Shown here piece after piece: positions 22,261 to 33,189 of a DNA stretch of 64,000 nt (positions are counted from its first letter, which is position 1; each line of letters begins with the position of its first letter). The stretch is taken from assembly GCA_036936605.1 (NCBI GenBank), contig JAUPFV010000001.1, positions 246,076,925 through 246,140,924 on the forward strand, in the 5' to 3' direction. The notes under the pieces were generated by a model that worked only from the letters and a program-made list of their open reading frames with translations, ran no database searches and was not told where the DNA came from. Position numbers and translations under genes: made by a program. This DNA is from Limnanthes douglasii subsp. nivea (Eukaryota; Streptophyta; Magnoliopsida; Brassicales; Limnanthaceae).

Positions 22261-23787
22261 TTGATGTTATTATTTGATCATGTTGTTGTGGAACATATAA
22301 GTCGAGGAAGTAACACAGTGGTTAATTCGTTAGAAAATGTTGCTTATAAAGAAGAGTATCCTTGGATTTTGCTACAAGAGAGTCATTCGATATTAACTCA
22401 GTTAGACCAATGTGATTATATTGAGGAATTGTTTGTCACTATAGATTTAGTTTAAGGCGATTGGCGAACTGTATTTTAATTTTTTTTTATTCATGGAGCA
22501 TTGCCTGAGAATGCAAAATTGGCCGAACAATTGCGCGACAAAGCTTTTGGATACATAGTTTTGGATGAAGTTTTGTATAAAACAATATTGAGTAGGACAT
22601 TACTACAATGTTTGAATAGGCAAGAATCACAGGATGTTTTATCAGAGTTACATGATGGAGAAGGATCAGTACATTGTAGGTTTGAAGCGTTATCCCGTCG
22701 AGTTTTCCTTGAAGGGTTTTATTGGCCTTCGATCAATGTGATTATATTGAGGAATTGTTTGTCACTATAGATGTAGTCTGAGGTGATTGGAAAACTGGTA
22801 TTTTAAATTTTTTGATTCATGGAGCATTGCTTGACGATGCAAAATTGGCCAAATTTTTTTGTATAAGAAATCATTGAGTAGTTCATTACTACGATGTTTG
22901 AATAGACAAGAATCACATGATGTTTTTTCAGAGTTACATGATAGAGAATGATCAATACATTTTGGCTTTGAAGCGTTCTCCCGTCGAGTTTTCATTGAAG
23001 GGTTTTATTGGCCTTCGATCATGAACGATGCCAAGAATTTGGTTCAAAGTTGTGATACTTGTCAAAGGTTGCTAATTCTATTCATAAGCCGACAGTTCCA
23101 CTTATGCATATTACCGAAGCCATACTATTTGATAGGTGGAGAATAGATTTAGTGGTGCATTTGCCGATGGTATCCAGAGGGCGGTAAATAATAATTGTTG
23201 CAGTGGACTATTTTACAAAGTAGGCAGATGCGGAACCGTTATCTGGAACAAAAGCAAATGATGTGATTAAATTAATTGTAAACAGTATTTGCTGTTTTTT
23301 AACATATTTTCATCCCCAAGCAAATGGACAAGTGGAGGTGACAAACAGAACTATTTTAAAAGGTTTGAAGAATAATTTAACAGGGACAGCAAGAAAATGG
23401 CCAAATTATTTGCAAGAAGTACTTTGGGCTTATCAAACAACTTTTATGGAAGCTACTAAAGAAACTCATTTTGCTTTAGCATATGGAATGGATGTTGTTA
23501 GCCTTTTTGAATCTACGAAGTCATCTTTTATAATAACCCAATATTCTGAAAAATCCAATGACTAAGCTAAAAGAGCAAGTTTAAATCTGATTGATGAGAA
23601 AAGAATTCGAGCTCATTTAAATGTAGATGATTATCAAACTCTTATGAGAAATAGATTCAGTCGAGAGTAAAAATAAGAGAGTTTAAATTAGGTGATAAAT
23701 TTTTGAGAAAAGTATTCATGCATACCAAGGAGAAGAGCCTTGACAAAATGGCCCCAAAATTAGGAAGGACCTTATCGCCTTTGTGAT
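22261..23787 (+). pseudogene. Integrase of element B, with duplication and core deletion
   Basis: The linker VVVEHISRGSNTVVNSLENVAYKEEYPWIL is followed by the zinc-binding region (22501-22740): FGYIVLDEVLYK, LHDGEGSVHCRFEALSRRVFLEGFYWPS. That region is repeated in tandem (unit 1 from 22411, unit 2 from 22737 to about 23022). Then SCDTCQRL, WRIDLVVHLPM and VDYFTK. 23263-23565 keeps HPQANGQVEVTN with the E but skips the block with the middle catalytic D; about 100 bp present in D is absent here. The C-terminal part (VFMHTKEKSLDKMAPKLG) is cut at 23788 by the insert. Inactive. Confidence 0.78.
22411..23022 (+). repeat. Tandem duplication in the integrase of B
   Basis: TGTGATTATATTGAGGAATT starts at 22411 and again at 22737, a shift of 326 bp. 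The second unit is about 40 bp shorter and more degraded. Both end in ATTGGCCTTCGATCA. The duplication repeats the linker and zinc-binding part. Confidence 0.85.
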
Positions 23788-24660
23788 AATGCAAGAGGGG
23801 CCGAGTGTGTCTCAACACTTAGACAAGATGGATAAAATTCTCAAAAACTTTGTAACAGTAAGAGTAAAAATGACTGATCGTGATCAGTGACCGGGAAGTC
23901 TGCTGAAGTTGTTTGAGTCTTTGACAACCACTCTCTCCCGTGAACTTATTGAGGCTTATTTCTATTCCATCCTCCAAGGCAGTTTTTCCCTATATTGATT
24001 GCTGGGAAAAGGTTGGGGAGCCCCTGTTGTTTTTTTTATTCCAGAAAAAACAGGAGCCTTGTGCATTGATTATCGGGCGCTCCACAAGGTAACCTAACCA
24101 TCAAGAACAAGTATCCACTTTGATTGCTGACTTCTTCGCCCTAATCAATAAGCGCGAGATACTTCTCGAAGTTGGATCTATGGTCGACAATTGATTAATT
24201 GTTCGATCTCACTCGAGATGTGCCGCCTCTAGCCAGTAAAGATATTAGTTGTTGTTTACAAGCGGCATTGCCCTTCTTCACTCACGCAATATTGCTGGAT
24301 TGAGTGCCCTTCACTTGTATGGGATAGTGAAGCCGCTCCAATCCAATCTACTAGAAAAAGAAACATACTTTCCCCATTAGTATGCATATAACGGAGCAAC
24401 CAGCCCCCTTCAACATCTCTCCGCACATACCAGGGGGTAGTGTCTGTTTATTAAAACCACAGGACTCTGTTAAGTGGTAACATGATGTATAGAGTCTGAC
24501 ACATGCCCGGTGCTGGAAAGTTAAAAGGGCAGATTTCCGATAGTTGGAAGGTAGCTGCACACCCTGACCAGGATCGCTCCCACACCTGTAGCGTTAGTGT
24601 CATAAGAGGATGCTTCAACACTCGTCTAATATATAGCATCTGAAGTTATACTGGGAATAA
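23788..24660 (+). mobile_element. Mosaic insert: copia gag, gypsy RT and organellar LSU rRNA pieces
   Basis: A GC-richer block interrupts B where its integrase tail is continuous in D. 23800-23960 reads like Ty1/copia gag (GPSVSQHLDKMDKILKNF, then RVKMTDRDQ, LFESLTTTLS). 24010-24240 reads like another Ty3/gypsy RT (GAPVVFF, ALCIDYRALHKV, IKNKYPL, RYFSKLDL in changing frames). 24438-24530 closely resembles domain V of bacterial-type large-subunit rRNA. Plant mitochondrial genomes are known to carry nuclear retroelement fragments, so a nuclear insertion of mitochondrial DNA is the simplest reading. This is inference. Confidence 0.5.
24438..24530 (+). rRNA. Fragment of organellar (probably mitochondrial) 26S/23S rRNA
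   Basis: TGTCTGTTTATTAAAACCAC, AGGACTCT, GATGTATAGAGTCTGACAC and GCCCGGTGCTGGAA occur in the order and spacing of domain V in bacterial-type 23S rRNA. The version with GGACTCT and GTAACA fits plant mitochondrial 26S better than plastid 23S as I remember them. Only about 90 bases remain, so this is a dead fragment. Confidence 0.6.
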
Positions 24661-24869
24661 CTATGTTGTATTTTGAATTTGTTTCTTTTGATTGATTAAC
24701 ATATTTTTTCCTACCCTGTTGGCCCCATAGAGGTTTTAAGGAGGCGCTATGTACATATTCAAAATTATAAATAAAATGAATTTTTGGCCAATGGTTGTTT
24801 ACAAGTGTTTATTTAAACTATTTTGGTAACTGATCAAAGACTGATCATCTTTAAGGTTGACCAAGAGTA

Positions 24870-25090
24870 TAATACTCTGAAGTTTTGAATACACTTTTCG
24901 AAGAAACAACCATATTCAAAGTGTTATGTTCAAAAATGCACTATGATATTCGAAGTGCTACGGTCAATAAACTCACTACTATTTTCAAAGTGCTATGTTC
25001 AATAAATGCATTGTGATGTTCGAAGTGCTACATTCAATAAATGCACTGTGATTTTCGAAATGTTACGTTCACAAAACACTCAGTTTAATT
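24870..25090. repeat. Degenerate tandem repeat between integrase and antisense ORF of B
   Basis: A unit of about 40-45 bp, with TTCGAAGTGCTA(C)GTTCAATAAATGCACTGTGA variants, is repeated about five times. Element D has a comparable short array (CTTCGAAAAAATCTCA) at 42565-42650, in the same place. Confidence 0.6.
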
Positions 25091-25273
25091 CGAAGTATTT
25101 TATTATGTTTTTGTATTAGTTGACTAATATAAATAACAATTAAACGTGAATATAATGAAAAACCACTAAGCATGAATAAATCTATATCATTCCGAATAGT
25201 TCGATAAGTAGAAGACTTGTGATACTAACATGACAAGTACAAAAGGATAATATAAATTCAAAAGATAGTAAAA

Positions 25274-28208
25274 TTATTCAGATGACTCCTCTTCGGAAGA
25301 TTCTTCTTTGGACGATGAACTTGGGATAGGGTCAAAGGCTTCGTTGGGGCGCCTTTCGACAGGAATTTCATTCCAGAAGCTGGAAAGATTTATCTTAGGA
25401 TATGTAGCGTGAATTTCTCGAAGAAGTCTGATGGTTATCTCTTCTTTGCAATTGTTGATAGCCGCCAACATATCCTTTGTACACTCATCTTCAGCAGCAG
25501 TAGTGACAAGTTGTTTTTTATCTCAAAATCAGTCTTCACTGTGGTTGTTTCATCGGTTAAGTTTTTCTTTTCTGCTTCACTATTAGTAAGGAAGTCTGCA
25601 TGCCATCGAATTTCTTCTTCTCAGCAGCTAAGTCTTCTGATGTGCATCTTTGAGTCGATTTATCTCTTCTTGGAATGAAGTGTTGAGATTTTCTTTCTCG
25701 ACTCGATGTTGTTCTCGAAGATGTTCTTCGACAAACAGAAGTCCCCTGATAAATTCAGATCTTGCCATCTTGAATCCATAAAATTGATTTCTTACGTGGT
25801 TATCAAATTTATCCATCAGTTGCTTCTTAGCTTCCGCAATTGCTTTATAGCGAACCATGTATTTGGCCATTCGTTTCAAATGATTTTGAGAAGATTCGAT
25901 TTCTTGAGTAATTCTTAGCGCTTTTGCTGCAGTATTAAGATTGGAAAATGTTTGAAATGCAGCAAGAACGACTAGGATTGGTGGAATTGGAGGGAAGACC
26001 ACTGGACTAGGCCGGGGATAAGATATAAAGAGATCGTAGGAACCATAACTTCAAGAGATGCAACTTCGGATCTACCAAGTGCAGGTCTCCTACCCAGCTT
26101 GTGAAAATGAGTTTTAACCTGTTGGATGATGGGATCTTCTTCTCCAGCAAGCTCTTGCGATTCATCGAAGGTGATGAAACTGTAGGGATCAAATTAATTA
26201 TCACTTTGATTATCCTCTACAAAAATTGTTTTCTTTTGTTGATTGAAAGCATCTTCAGCACTTGTTTCATTTTCCTTTAGAGGACTTTGTTTATTCACCA
26301 CAACCATAACTTCTTCGTCATCAGATACTATGTCTTTGATTTTTGCAGCTTTCTTTTTCATCCCTTTCTAGGGACTAGTTCTAGTGGAACTTTTATTTTT
26401 CGAAGGCGTAAGAGTTTTCTTGTTTTTTGGAGAAGGTTCTCCATTGTTCCTTCTTCGGCGGTCGAAAGTGTCTTTTCCTTTGTTTTTATTTTTGCACCTT
26501 TAGGATTTGGATTTGTTGAAGGGCTAGTACTAGATGTAGTAGCTGTCTTTTTGTTCTTTTTTTCCTTTTTCTTTTAAGGAAGGTGACTGTCTGATCTATT
26601 GCGGATGGGTAAGAATACTTTACAGTCGGGATGGGCCAATCTTTTAATATCTTGTCGAGGTTTGGGTTGATCTATCAAATTTTTTGGAGTAAAGGCTCCA
26701 GTTGTGATTGGAAATAAGTGATTGTTGAGGAAATTGATGGGTTGGAAGGCTGTGTAGAAAACATTGTTCCATTCCACCTCAGCCCAAGCGGTAAGTTTAA
26801 TGAATGTTTCTTTGGCTTTTTCTCGACGAATGGCATAACGCCTCAGAATTTATGATAGGAATATATAAGTTGATAGCGAATAAGGGTAACAACAGTTAAA
26901 AATTTAATTTAGAAGAGTAGTATTACAATACTTACGGCCACTTTTCCAGACGAGGTTCAGCCTCGACGGATTGTTCACAAATATTTCTTTACCATTTTCC
27001 CACGCTCCTGAGATGAAGATGAATTTTTGCTTCCAAAACTTGTCCAAGTTCAGAAGATCATCAATGATTTTTAGGTCATCGTCTAATGTAAGATAGTAAA
27101 ATGGAAGCTTTGGTACCTTGGATAATTTGGTCAGAGATATGAAATCTTTGATGCTGATCGGAATCTTGGACAAGCGGGAGGCCATGATTATAGAAAGAAC
27201 TCTGAACCATTGATTTGGTGTCACTTGGGTTGGGCACAGATCTAAGAGTTTGAAATAGTCAACTATCATAGGATCTAATGGGAACCGAAGCCCCCAGTTG
27301 ATGATTTTTGGATAAACTACCAGCTCGTCTTTTTTACAGTCTAAGGGTGTTTCCCTTTTTTTAGGAAGACGAAGGGTAATGTTGTCTCCCATTTCCCATT
27401 ATTTTTTTCAAACCTGATGTTTGGCCCTCTTCATAGTATATATGTATGAAAACTTTTCAAGGCAACGATATAATCTGCGTCACTATCTTAAATTCTTACC
27501 AATTATTGCTCTTTCCTGAGCGGATATAGTAATCAGAGTTTTCTTTTTTATCGGTTTGCGGATCTTTTTCTGTGTGGTAATCTCCTATTCCCTCTAGGTT
27601 TCCTCATTGGTATCAGCTTCATTATTTGACTGAGTAGCATTAGAATTAACCTCCATTTCTGACTCTTCGTCTCTCAGTTGTGTGGGGTTCTTCGAGGGAC
27701 TTTGTGAGATAATATTTTTGTCTCAATAATTTCTCTCGAGGGAGGAGATTTGGGACATGGATTTGACGTAGCATCGGCATCATCTCCCATAGCTATAAAA
27801 GTTCTTTTTTTAGGATCTCGTAGGGGATAATTTGAGGAAGGGGATGATTCGGATTGTTTTGAAGAATATTTTCTTACTTCACAGCTAATTTTAGGCGATG
27901 ATTTGGTAAGAGAGGTTGAAATTCGAGGTGTACTTGGCGTTCGAGTTTGAAGATTAACTTTCTTCTGTAGTAGGCAAAGGCGAAAGGACAAGCACTTTAG
28001 AAGGATCGAAATTATCGTAATTAGTGACTTTAGTGGATGTTCTAAGGGAGCGTTGCTTATCAACCCAACAGCTCTATATTCTTCTACTCTTTCGCTGATG
28101 CAGAAGTGATCATAAGCTCCAAAGACGAGGTTGTTGTCTGGTGTTGGGGATTTTTAGGTTCTTTAGAATTTTGGCCTTGGATCTTCTGGATATTTGGCGT
28201 TTTCTCAT
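25274..28208 (-). pseudogene. Antisense ORF of element B (putative gypsy-type transposon protein)
   Basis: Runs opposite to gag-pol, between integrase and the 3' LTR. Start MRKRQ at 28208, supported by the same start context in D. The N-terminal low-complexity part is frameshifted. 27392-26904 holds the conserved domain: MGDNITLRLPK, NWGLRFPLDPMIVDYFKLLDLCPTQVTPNQW, PFYYLTLDDDL, VWKSGRK (Pfam 'putative gypsy type transposon'). Then ETFIKLTAWAEVEW, the lysine-rich middle, a coiled coil (MVRYKAIAEAKKQLMDKF, 26002-25628) and an acidic serine-rich tail ending at 25274. A GTAAGT donor follows VWKSGR; the acceptor AG has decayed. Its function is unknown in the field. Such extra ORFs are reported in Tat-clade elements. 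Confidence 0.78.
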
Positions 28209-28354
28209 AAACTGGTTGAAGGTTGATCGGGAAATATGAATTTTCCGGTGGAGATAGTCAGTAAGTTTGAAGAAACTGGTGAAGGTAGCAAAAGAATTGG
28301 GAGGTTTTCTCTGCTTTCTCTCTCAAAGAATTTTTTTTATGGATGAAAGAGTTA

Positions 28355-28375
28355 GTTGCAAAGAAGTTTATAGAA
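28355..28375 (-). promoter_or_regulatory. TATA-like box before antisense ORF of B
   Basis: TTCTATAAACTTC on the - strand (TATA core 28372-28367), about 160 bp before the ATG at 28208. It is followed by GAGAGAGAAAGCAGAGAAAA (about 28326-28307). The same order of TATA box and GA-rich leader occurs before the antisense ORFs of A and D. Confidence 0.5.
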
Positions 28376-28710
28376 GAAGGAAATACGTGTTCAGAAGTGG
28401 AAAAGGTTTATGTTGCGTGGTTATGGGTTCGACACCTATTGTGCCAGGGGCTTAGATATAGGTCTAGCATCTAAGGGTTCATGATTTGTTTTGAAATAGA
28501 TTTGATAATTAAATTTGCTAGTGTTGCTTCGAATTGAACTTAGGGGATGATTATCTGTGGGCATATTTCGATGCCTCTGGAACATATAGTGGTGTGACAG
28601 AATGATTAGTTTACTTTGGATTATGGAAGATGAAGTTATCATTACTTTTGACTAGATTCGAAGTTAGTTAGTTCTCATTTATTTACTGACATGATAACTA
28701 AGGGAGCTAC

Positions 28711-29030
28711 TGATAAGGAAATGGAAATTCAGGGAGTAAAGTGTAAATAATAAAACGTTATGTAACAGATGATAAAGTTAGAAGAGAAATTCATAATTAT
28801 GTATTTTAGTTAAGGACTAAGAGTGCAATTTATCATTTTTATGTAACTATTTTCAGTTGTAAGCTAAGTCTTTCTGCCTCTATGTAAAGCTAAAGCTGAA
28901 CTAATAAAGTGGTTGGATTTCTGAGTTAGAACACTTGTGTACTTTGAATTTCTCTCTCTAAAATCTATTTCTTTCTCTAAAAACTTTACTTCTTCAGTTT
29001 ATTAAGGTGATTCCAAATAATCAAACTCAC
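28711..29030 (+). repeat. 3' LTR of element B
   Basis: 320 bp, TGATAAGGAAATGG to AATCAAACTCA. Preceded by the purine-rich AACTAAGGGAGCTAC. The TATA core is changed to CTATGTAAAG here. It is 33 bp longer than the 5' LTR, through extra sequence near its end. Confidence 0.88.
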
Positions 29031-29101
29031 TATTTATTACATTTTTCTTTCATAATTCTTGTGTTAAATTATTCTTGGTGATGTATGTATTCATCTATCA
29101 C

Positions 29102-29346
29102 ATTAAAAGGTTCCAATAATAGTTGGTCATGTGTAATGGTTTTATCATTAGTTTGGCATAATTAAAAGGTTCCAATAATATATAGTCATGTGTAATGGTT
29201 CCAACATTAGTTTGTCACAATTAAAAGGTTCTAACAATAATTGGCCATATATAAAGGTTCCAACATTAGTTGGTCATAATTAAAAGGTTCCAACAATAGT
29301 CGGTCATGTATAAAGGTTCCAACATTAGTTGGTCGTAATCAAAAGT
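29102..29346. repeat. 59-bp tandem repeat in element A
   Basis: ATTAAAAGGTTCCAA recurs every 59 bp at 29102, 29161, 29220 and 29279, with a partial copy at 29338. Each unit contains two halves built on AAGGTTCCAACATTAGTTGG. The array lies between the B insertion and the antisense ORF of A, so it belongs to A's spacer. Confidence 0.85.
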
Positions 29347-29599
29347 CTAAAGGGATGGTGATTTAAATATAAATATTTTAACAACCTTATAATGGGCTGT
29401 TTAATAAATCTAAAGAATTGCTGAATTAAATATTGAATGCACATTCGAATAGAGAAAATCGAATAGATCAATAGAATTATTTAAGTTTGAAGGAATGAAT
29501 GAATTATATATTTTATTTACCAAAGCATACTATACTGATTCTCTCTAAACTACCCATTCAACTCTAACCAAATAAAGGACGAGGGTGATCCGGCTCCTA

Positions 29600-31400
29600 T
29601 CAGAAGTACGGTTGAGTTCTCAATGGGATTAGATCATAACTACTTTAGGTTCTTTTCTTCTTTTTCCTCCCCTCAGTATTAGGTTTATCCTCTTTATGGG
29701 TTTTTGAAGACTTCTTATTTATTTTCAGAAAAGGAGGCTCTTCGATCATTTCACTAGCCTCAACATAAACTTCCACATCAACAGGAACCAATATTCGATT
29801 TGATTTATTTCCACTGCATTTGGGGTACTTTTCTTCAAACCAAGCCCTTTGGCATCAGGTTTTGTCCATCCTATTACTAAGAGCCCTTGTTCTAGTCGGA
29901 GGAAAGACCTTTCCATCATTAGACTTATTTCGTTTAAGGATAGTTGATGCGCGAGGTGGGGTTGTTAGATCCTCCCATGTCAAATTACATTTGGTACTAG
30001 TCCGTCAAAGATGACTATGAATTAAGTTGTTCGGTGTAAAGCACTTGTGAAATGTATGGCACAAATTCTCCTCGGCCCATTTGTATAATTTTTCAAAAGT
30101 AACCTTAGCAGCCTCCAAATGTTCTTGTTAAGATTTTAATATAGCTAAAATAAAATTGGATAAAAATTAAGGTATGAAGATAGCAACATATAAACAAAAA
30201 AATTTAACAAGAGTTACGAGGTTACTTGTATTTTTCCAAATCCTTAGAATAGGGCTCGTATTATCTTTAAAGGAAATTTTCTTACAATGTTTCCAATTGT
30301 AACTAATAAAAAAAGTACATTTTCTATAACTTATCGGTTTATGACAAGTCGTTTACCATCTTATATTCATCCCTCAAACTGAAAAACTAAACAAGGATTC
30401 AGGAGATCTTTGATAACCCAGTAATATCGATAAATTGTTCCATTAGCATTGTTATTTTGACAATCTCAATGCCATGATGCATGACATCAAATTAAACAAG
30501 GTGTTCGGGCTATTTGGCTTGGACATAAGCCAACTAGGTCAAAATACCTAAAAAGTTTTAGATCTAAGTAAACCTAAGTCCCCAATTCAATATGTCTGAA
30601 TAGAGAACCAGTTCCCTCTCAACACAATCCATCAGAGTTTTTTTTTGTCTTTAGTAATCTAATGGTTATCTCTTTTGGAAATCCCCATGTACTCTGAATC
30701 ATGTCTAACTCGTTGTCTGAATAATAGATTTATATAATTTGTGATAGAGAAAGTAAATATTTGGTACTCGCTTTTTTAAGTTAGGCCCCACACGCCCGAC
30801 TAGATATTGAGGCAACTTATCTTCCTCTGATTTATTTGCTTTACGTTTGTCGACCTTGGATTTTTGAACCTTCTTCTCAAGATCATTGAAGGCTCTAGCA
30901 TTCCCTATAAGTTGATCATCCTCCACCTCATCGGATAGTTGCCTCTTATTATATTTTCTTTGAGGTACTATCTCTTCAGTCATTGTAGTTTTGCTTTCGT
31001 CTAAATTCTCTGAGCAAGAGTTCAAGGATAATAACATATACTTTGCCAATTATTTCTTCTTTGTTTTGCTCCCAAATATATGTTGGCTCTTTTCTACTAC
31101 TGATTGATCGATTTTATTTGTAGAAGATCTATCTTCAAAATCCAAACCATAGCGTTAAACATTAATTTACGTCTACTATTGGTAGCTCTTTGGGATTTTG
31201 TATGTCTTGAAGACTGACTTCTTAAGGTAAGAGATTGACTGGTGGACTGAGATTCAGCTGAGAAGATGCGTCTATTGTATGGGTAAACACCTTTGTAATT
31301 GTAGGTGTGGCAGGTGATGATTGGTCTTTAAAATTTGGTTAATCCTTCAGCTCTTCTGGAAGCTTTCTTCTCTTCGTATTTTTTTATAGTCGTAAAAAAC
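29600..31400 (-). pseudogene. Antisense ORF of element A, N-terminal two thirds
   Basis: On the - strand, 31049-30705 is open and lysine/glutamate rich (LEKKVQKSKVDKRKANKSEEDKL). 30400-30240 aligns with the conserved domain of B and D: DEYKMVND, MYFFISYNW and FKDNTSPILRIWKN against DDLKIIDD, KFIFISGAW and LNLVWKS. An intron of about 120 bases (acceptor TATTTTAG) separates this from HLEAAKVTFEKLYKWAEEN and FTPNNL (about 30120-30010), equivalent to the WAEVEW block of B. The coiled-coil C-terminal part is not here; a similar piece lies at 6850-7690. Many stops. Confidence 0.65.
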
Positions 31401-31534
31401 CGGTAAGAATGGTGGAAGTAGTGAACATGCAAGTTCAGGTAATGAAAATAACGGTCAATGGTGGCAAGAATGCGAAGTTTTCTCTCTAAAAATTTATTTT
31501 CTCTCTCTAAAAGCTGTTTGTAAAAGGAAAGTGA

Positions 31535-31555
31535 GGGGAAATATATTTATAAAAG
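31535..31555 (-). promoter_or_regulatory. TATA-like box before antisense ORF of A
   Basis: TTTATAAATATATTTCCCC on the - strand (core 31551-31541), followed by AGAGAGAGAAAATAAATTTT and a second AGAGAGAAAACTTC. Equivalent in order to the boxes before the antisense ORFs of B and D. Confidence 0.5.
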
Positions 31556-31701
31556 AACTGTAGAGAGCCCAACAATTTTCCTCCTACAAGCGTACTAGGT
31601 GTAACCTTAGATAAAATAGAGCATCTCCAACGTTTATCATTCACTAGAGAAGTGGAACCAACTCCAACCATTATCACGTTTCACCACTAAAAGGAGGATT
31701 C

Positions 31702-32321
31702 GTGGGCTCGATATACTCATGACACATGTTCAAAAGTATAATCGAAGGACAAACCTTGAACGCCTCATACAAGAATATCTGACGTTACTCCTGAATCATT
31801 TCAAAGCCTACTCATATTATATTCGATCCAAATACAACTCATGTAAAGTACCAACTGATGAAAAAAGTGAATCCGGATAGGTTGCAACCAAATAAATTTT
31901 TGTAAGTTAGCCCTCTCGAAAGCATTTAATGAGGACCAAGGAGGATATCTGGTGACGACATAATTATCCAAAGGGAGAATCAGAAAAATAGGTGATTAAG
32001 TTAGCATTTATTTCATAAATAAGAAATTGTAATAATTTAAGAGTATTTATATTGTGCGTATTTGAATAATAGGCCTATTAATTGTGTTCGACCCACTGGG
32101 CCCATATGATTGGTATTTGGCCTATCAGATCTAACAGGCCTATAAATTGGCAAAGTTTTCCATTAATAAAATGATGAAGCAATTAATTCTAACCTATAAT
32201 GGCATACTCTCTATCTCTTTCTAAATAATTTCTTAAAGAATCTCAATTATCTCTCTGCCCTTCATCCAAAAATTAATTGTTTCTTATATGATTACTTAAA
32301 TATCCTTAAAAATTGTTAACA
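31702..32321 (+). repeat. 3' LTR of element A
   Basis: Starts TGGGCTCG, ends GTTAACA. Preceded by the purine-rich AAAAGGAGGATT, a plausible polypurine tract. TATA-like GGCCTATAAATTGG at about 32136-32150. Pairs with 5801-6426. Confidence 0.72.
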
Positions 32322-32329
32322 TAATTAGT

Positions 32330-32710
32330 TTGAACTTATATTAAATATGTGGTATGTACACATGTCTGTACTCGTGTATTGTCATCCTTCATGATTGTTG
32401 TCTAATAATAGCCATATAACAATATTCTTTTATATAAGGCTTATATCTCCATAATGAACGTTCTTTTCACCCTGATGTAATTCTTATATTCAGAAGTTGG
32501 CTTTGTTAATGCCTAATCATCTTAAAAAATGATTTGATAATCCTATTTTTACAGTGTGTCTATTGTCCAAATGTATCTTGCGGATATTGTTTTTATTTTT
32601 CTTGCTCCCCATCTTCCTTCTGGAAGTTCTCTTTCTATGAGGTACTTTTTTGTTAGCGTTCTCCAATATTCTTTATCTTCTTCTCCTTCAATTATCATTA
32701 CTCATTTGGA
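32330..32710 (-). pseudogene. Integrase zinc-binding region of E
   Basis: EYWRTLTKKYLIERELPEGRW, then ARKIKTISARYIW, match the linker W-x-I-x-x-YL-x-x-G-x-LP of Tat-type elements. ALYKRILLYGYY and DNTRVQTC match the H-H-C-C region (RGYYWPTM, DA-x-x-VxxC). The sequence stops at the end of element A's LTR. Confidence 0.6.
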
Positions 32711-33189
32711 TGTGAAGGTTGGGAAGAAATAATTTGGCGGTGTTATTGATGTTTACTCTTGTAATATTACCCATGACGCAAAATATGTACAAACCGTAGA
32801 GGTAAGTGCACTTGCTATTACATTTTGTGTTCTTGCTACGTGTTTAAATTCAACATTCTCAAATTGAGAAACGTAGCAATCTAGCTCTTTTAAATATTAT
32901 ATTATATTATTCTTTTTTGTTTTGGTTTTCCCTCTTATTTGTCTAACCAATAATCGAGAGAGAGACAGTTATTTTACTTTTTTCACCTTGCACATCTTTG
33001 CTAAGCGAACTCCGATAATGAAAACTATATATTTTGCTTAATTATTCGATACCCAGAATAAGAAACCGGATGGATTGGATTAAGATATCTCTAGTAGGGG
33101 ACATGATACGTATTCCTACTATTGAACCTCAATTTTTAATTCCTTCATCAGTCTTAACTCCATAATTGTTTTCATATTTATTATTTATT

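Larger units (their letters stand above)
17635..29030 (+). mobile_element. Ty3/gypsy Tat-like retrotransposon B, nested in A
   Basis: LTRs 17635-17921 and 28711-29030, both starting TGATAAGGAAA and ending AATCAAACTCA. A primer-binding site follows the first and a purine-rich AACTAAGGGAGC precedes the second. Inside lie gag, protease, RT, RNase H, second RNase H, integrase and a long antisense ORF. All are damaged: protease and RT have lost catalytic aspartates and integrase lacks its middle motif. The sequence TATTTAT lies just before the 5' LTR and one base after the 3' LTR, a likely worn target duplication. An unrelated insert of about 870 bp sits at 23788-24660. LTR sequence and antisense ORF place it in the same family as D. 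Confidence 0.88.
5801..32321 (+). mobile_element. Composite Ty3/gypsy Tat-like retrotransposon A, with nested inserts
   Basis: Two similar direct repeats of about 620 bp (5801-6426 and 31702-32321) are taken as LTRs. Between them, in order, lie gag (7690 on), protease, RT and RNase H (9421-10540), a second RNase H (10800-10966), integrase (16384-17530) and an antisense ORF (31400 down to 29600). Dual RNase H domains and an antisense ORF behind integrase are known for the Tat clade of plant Ty3/gypsy elements. Every coding domain is broken by stops or frameshifts. Inserts: LINE fragment, small gene plus TRIM, and element B. The outer 5-bp flanks do not match, so the two LTRs may not come from one insertion event. 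Confidence 0.7.

Noticed and set aside
24438..24530. Functional rRNA gene
   Set aside because: Only about 90 bases of domain V are present, inside a retroelement mosaic.
24351..24639. Open frames on the - strand
   Set aside because: They cover the rRNA-like fragment and have no protein family pattern.
26287..26577. Hydrophobic open frame on the + strand
   Set aside because: Shadow of the lysine-rich middle of the antisense ORF of B; the phenylalanine runs are the complement of lysine codons.
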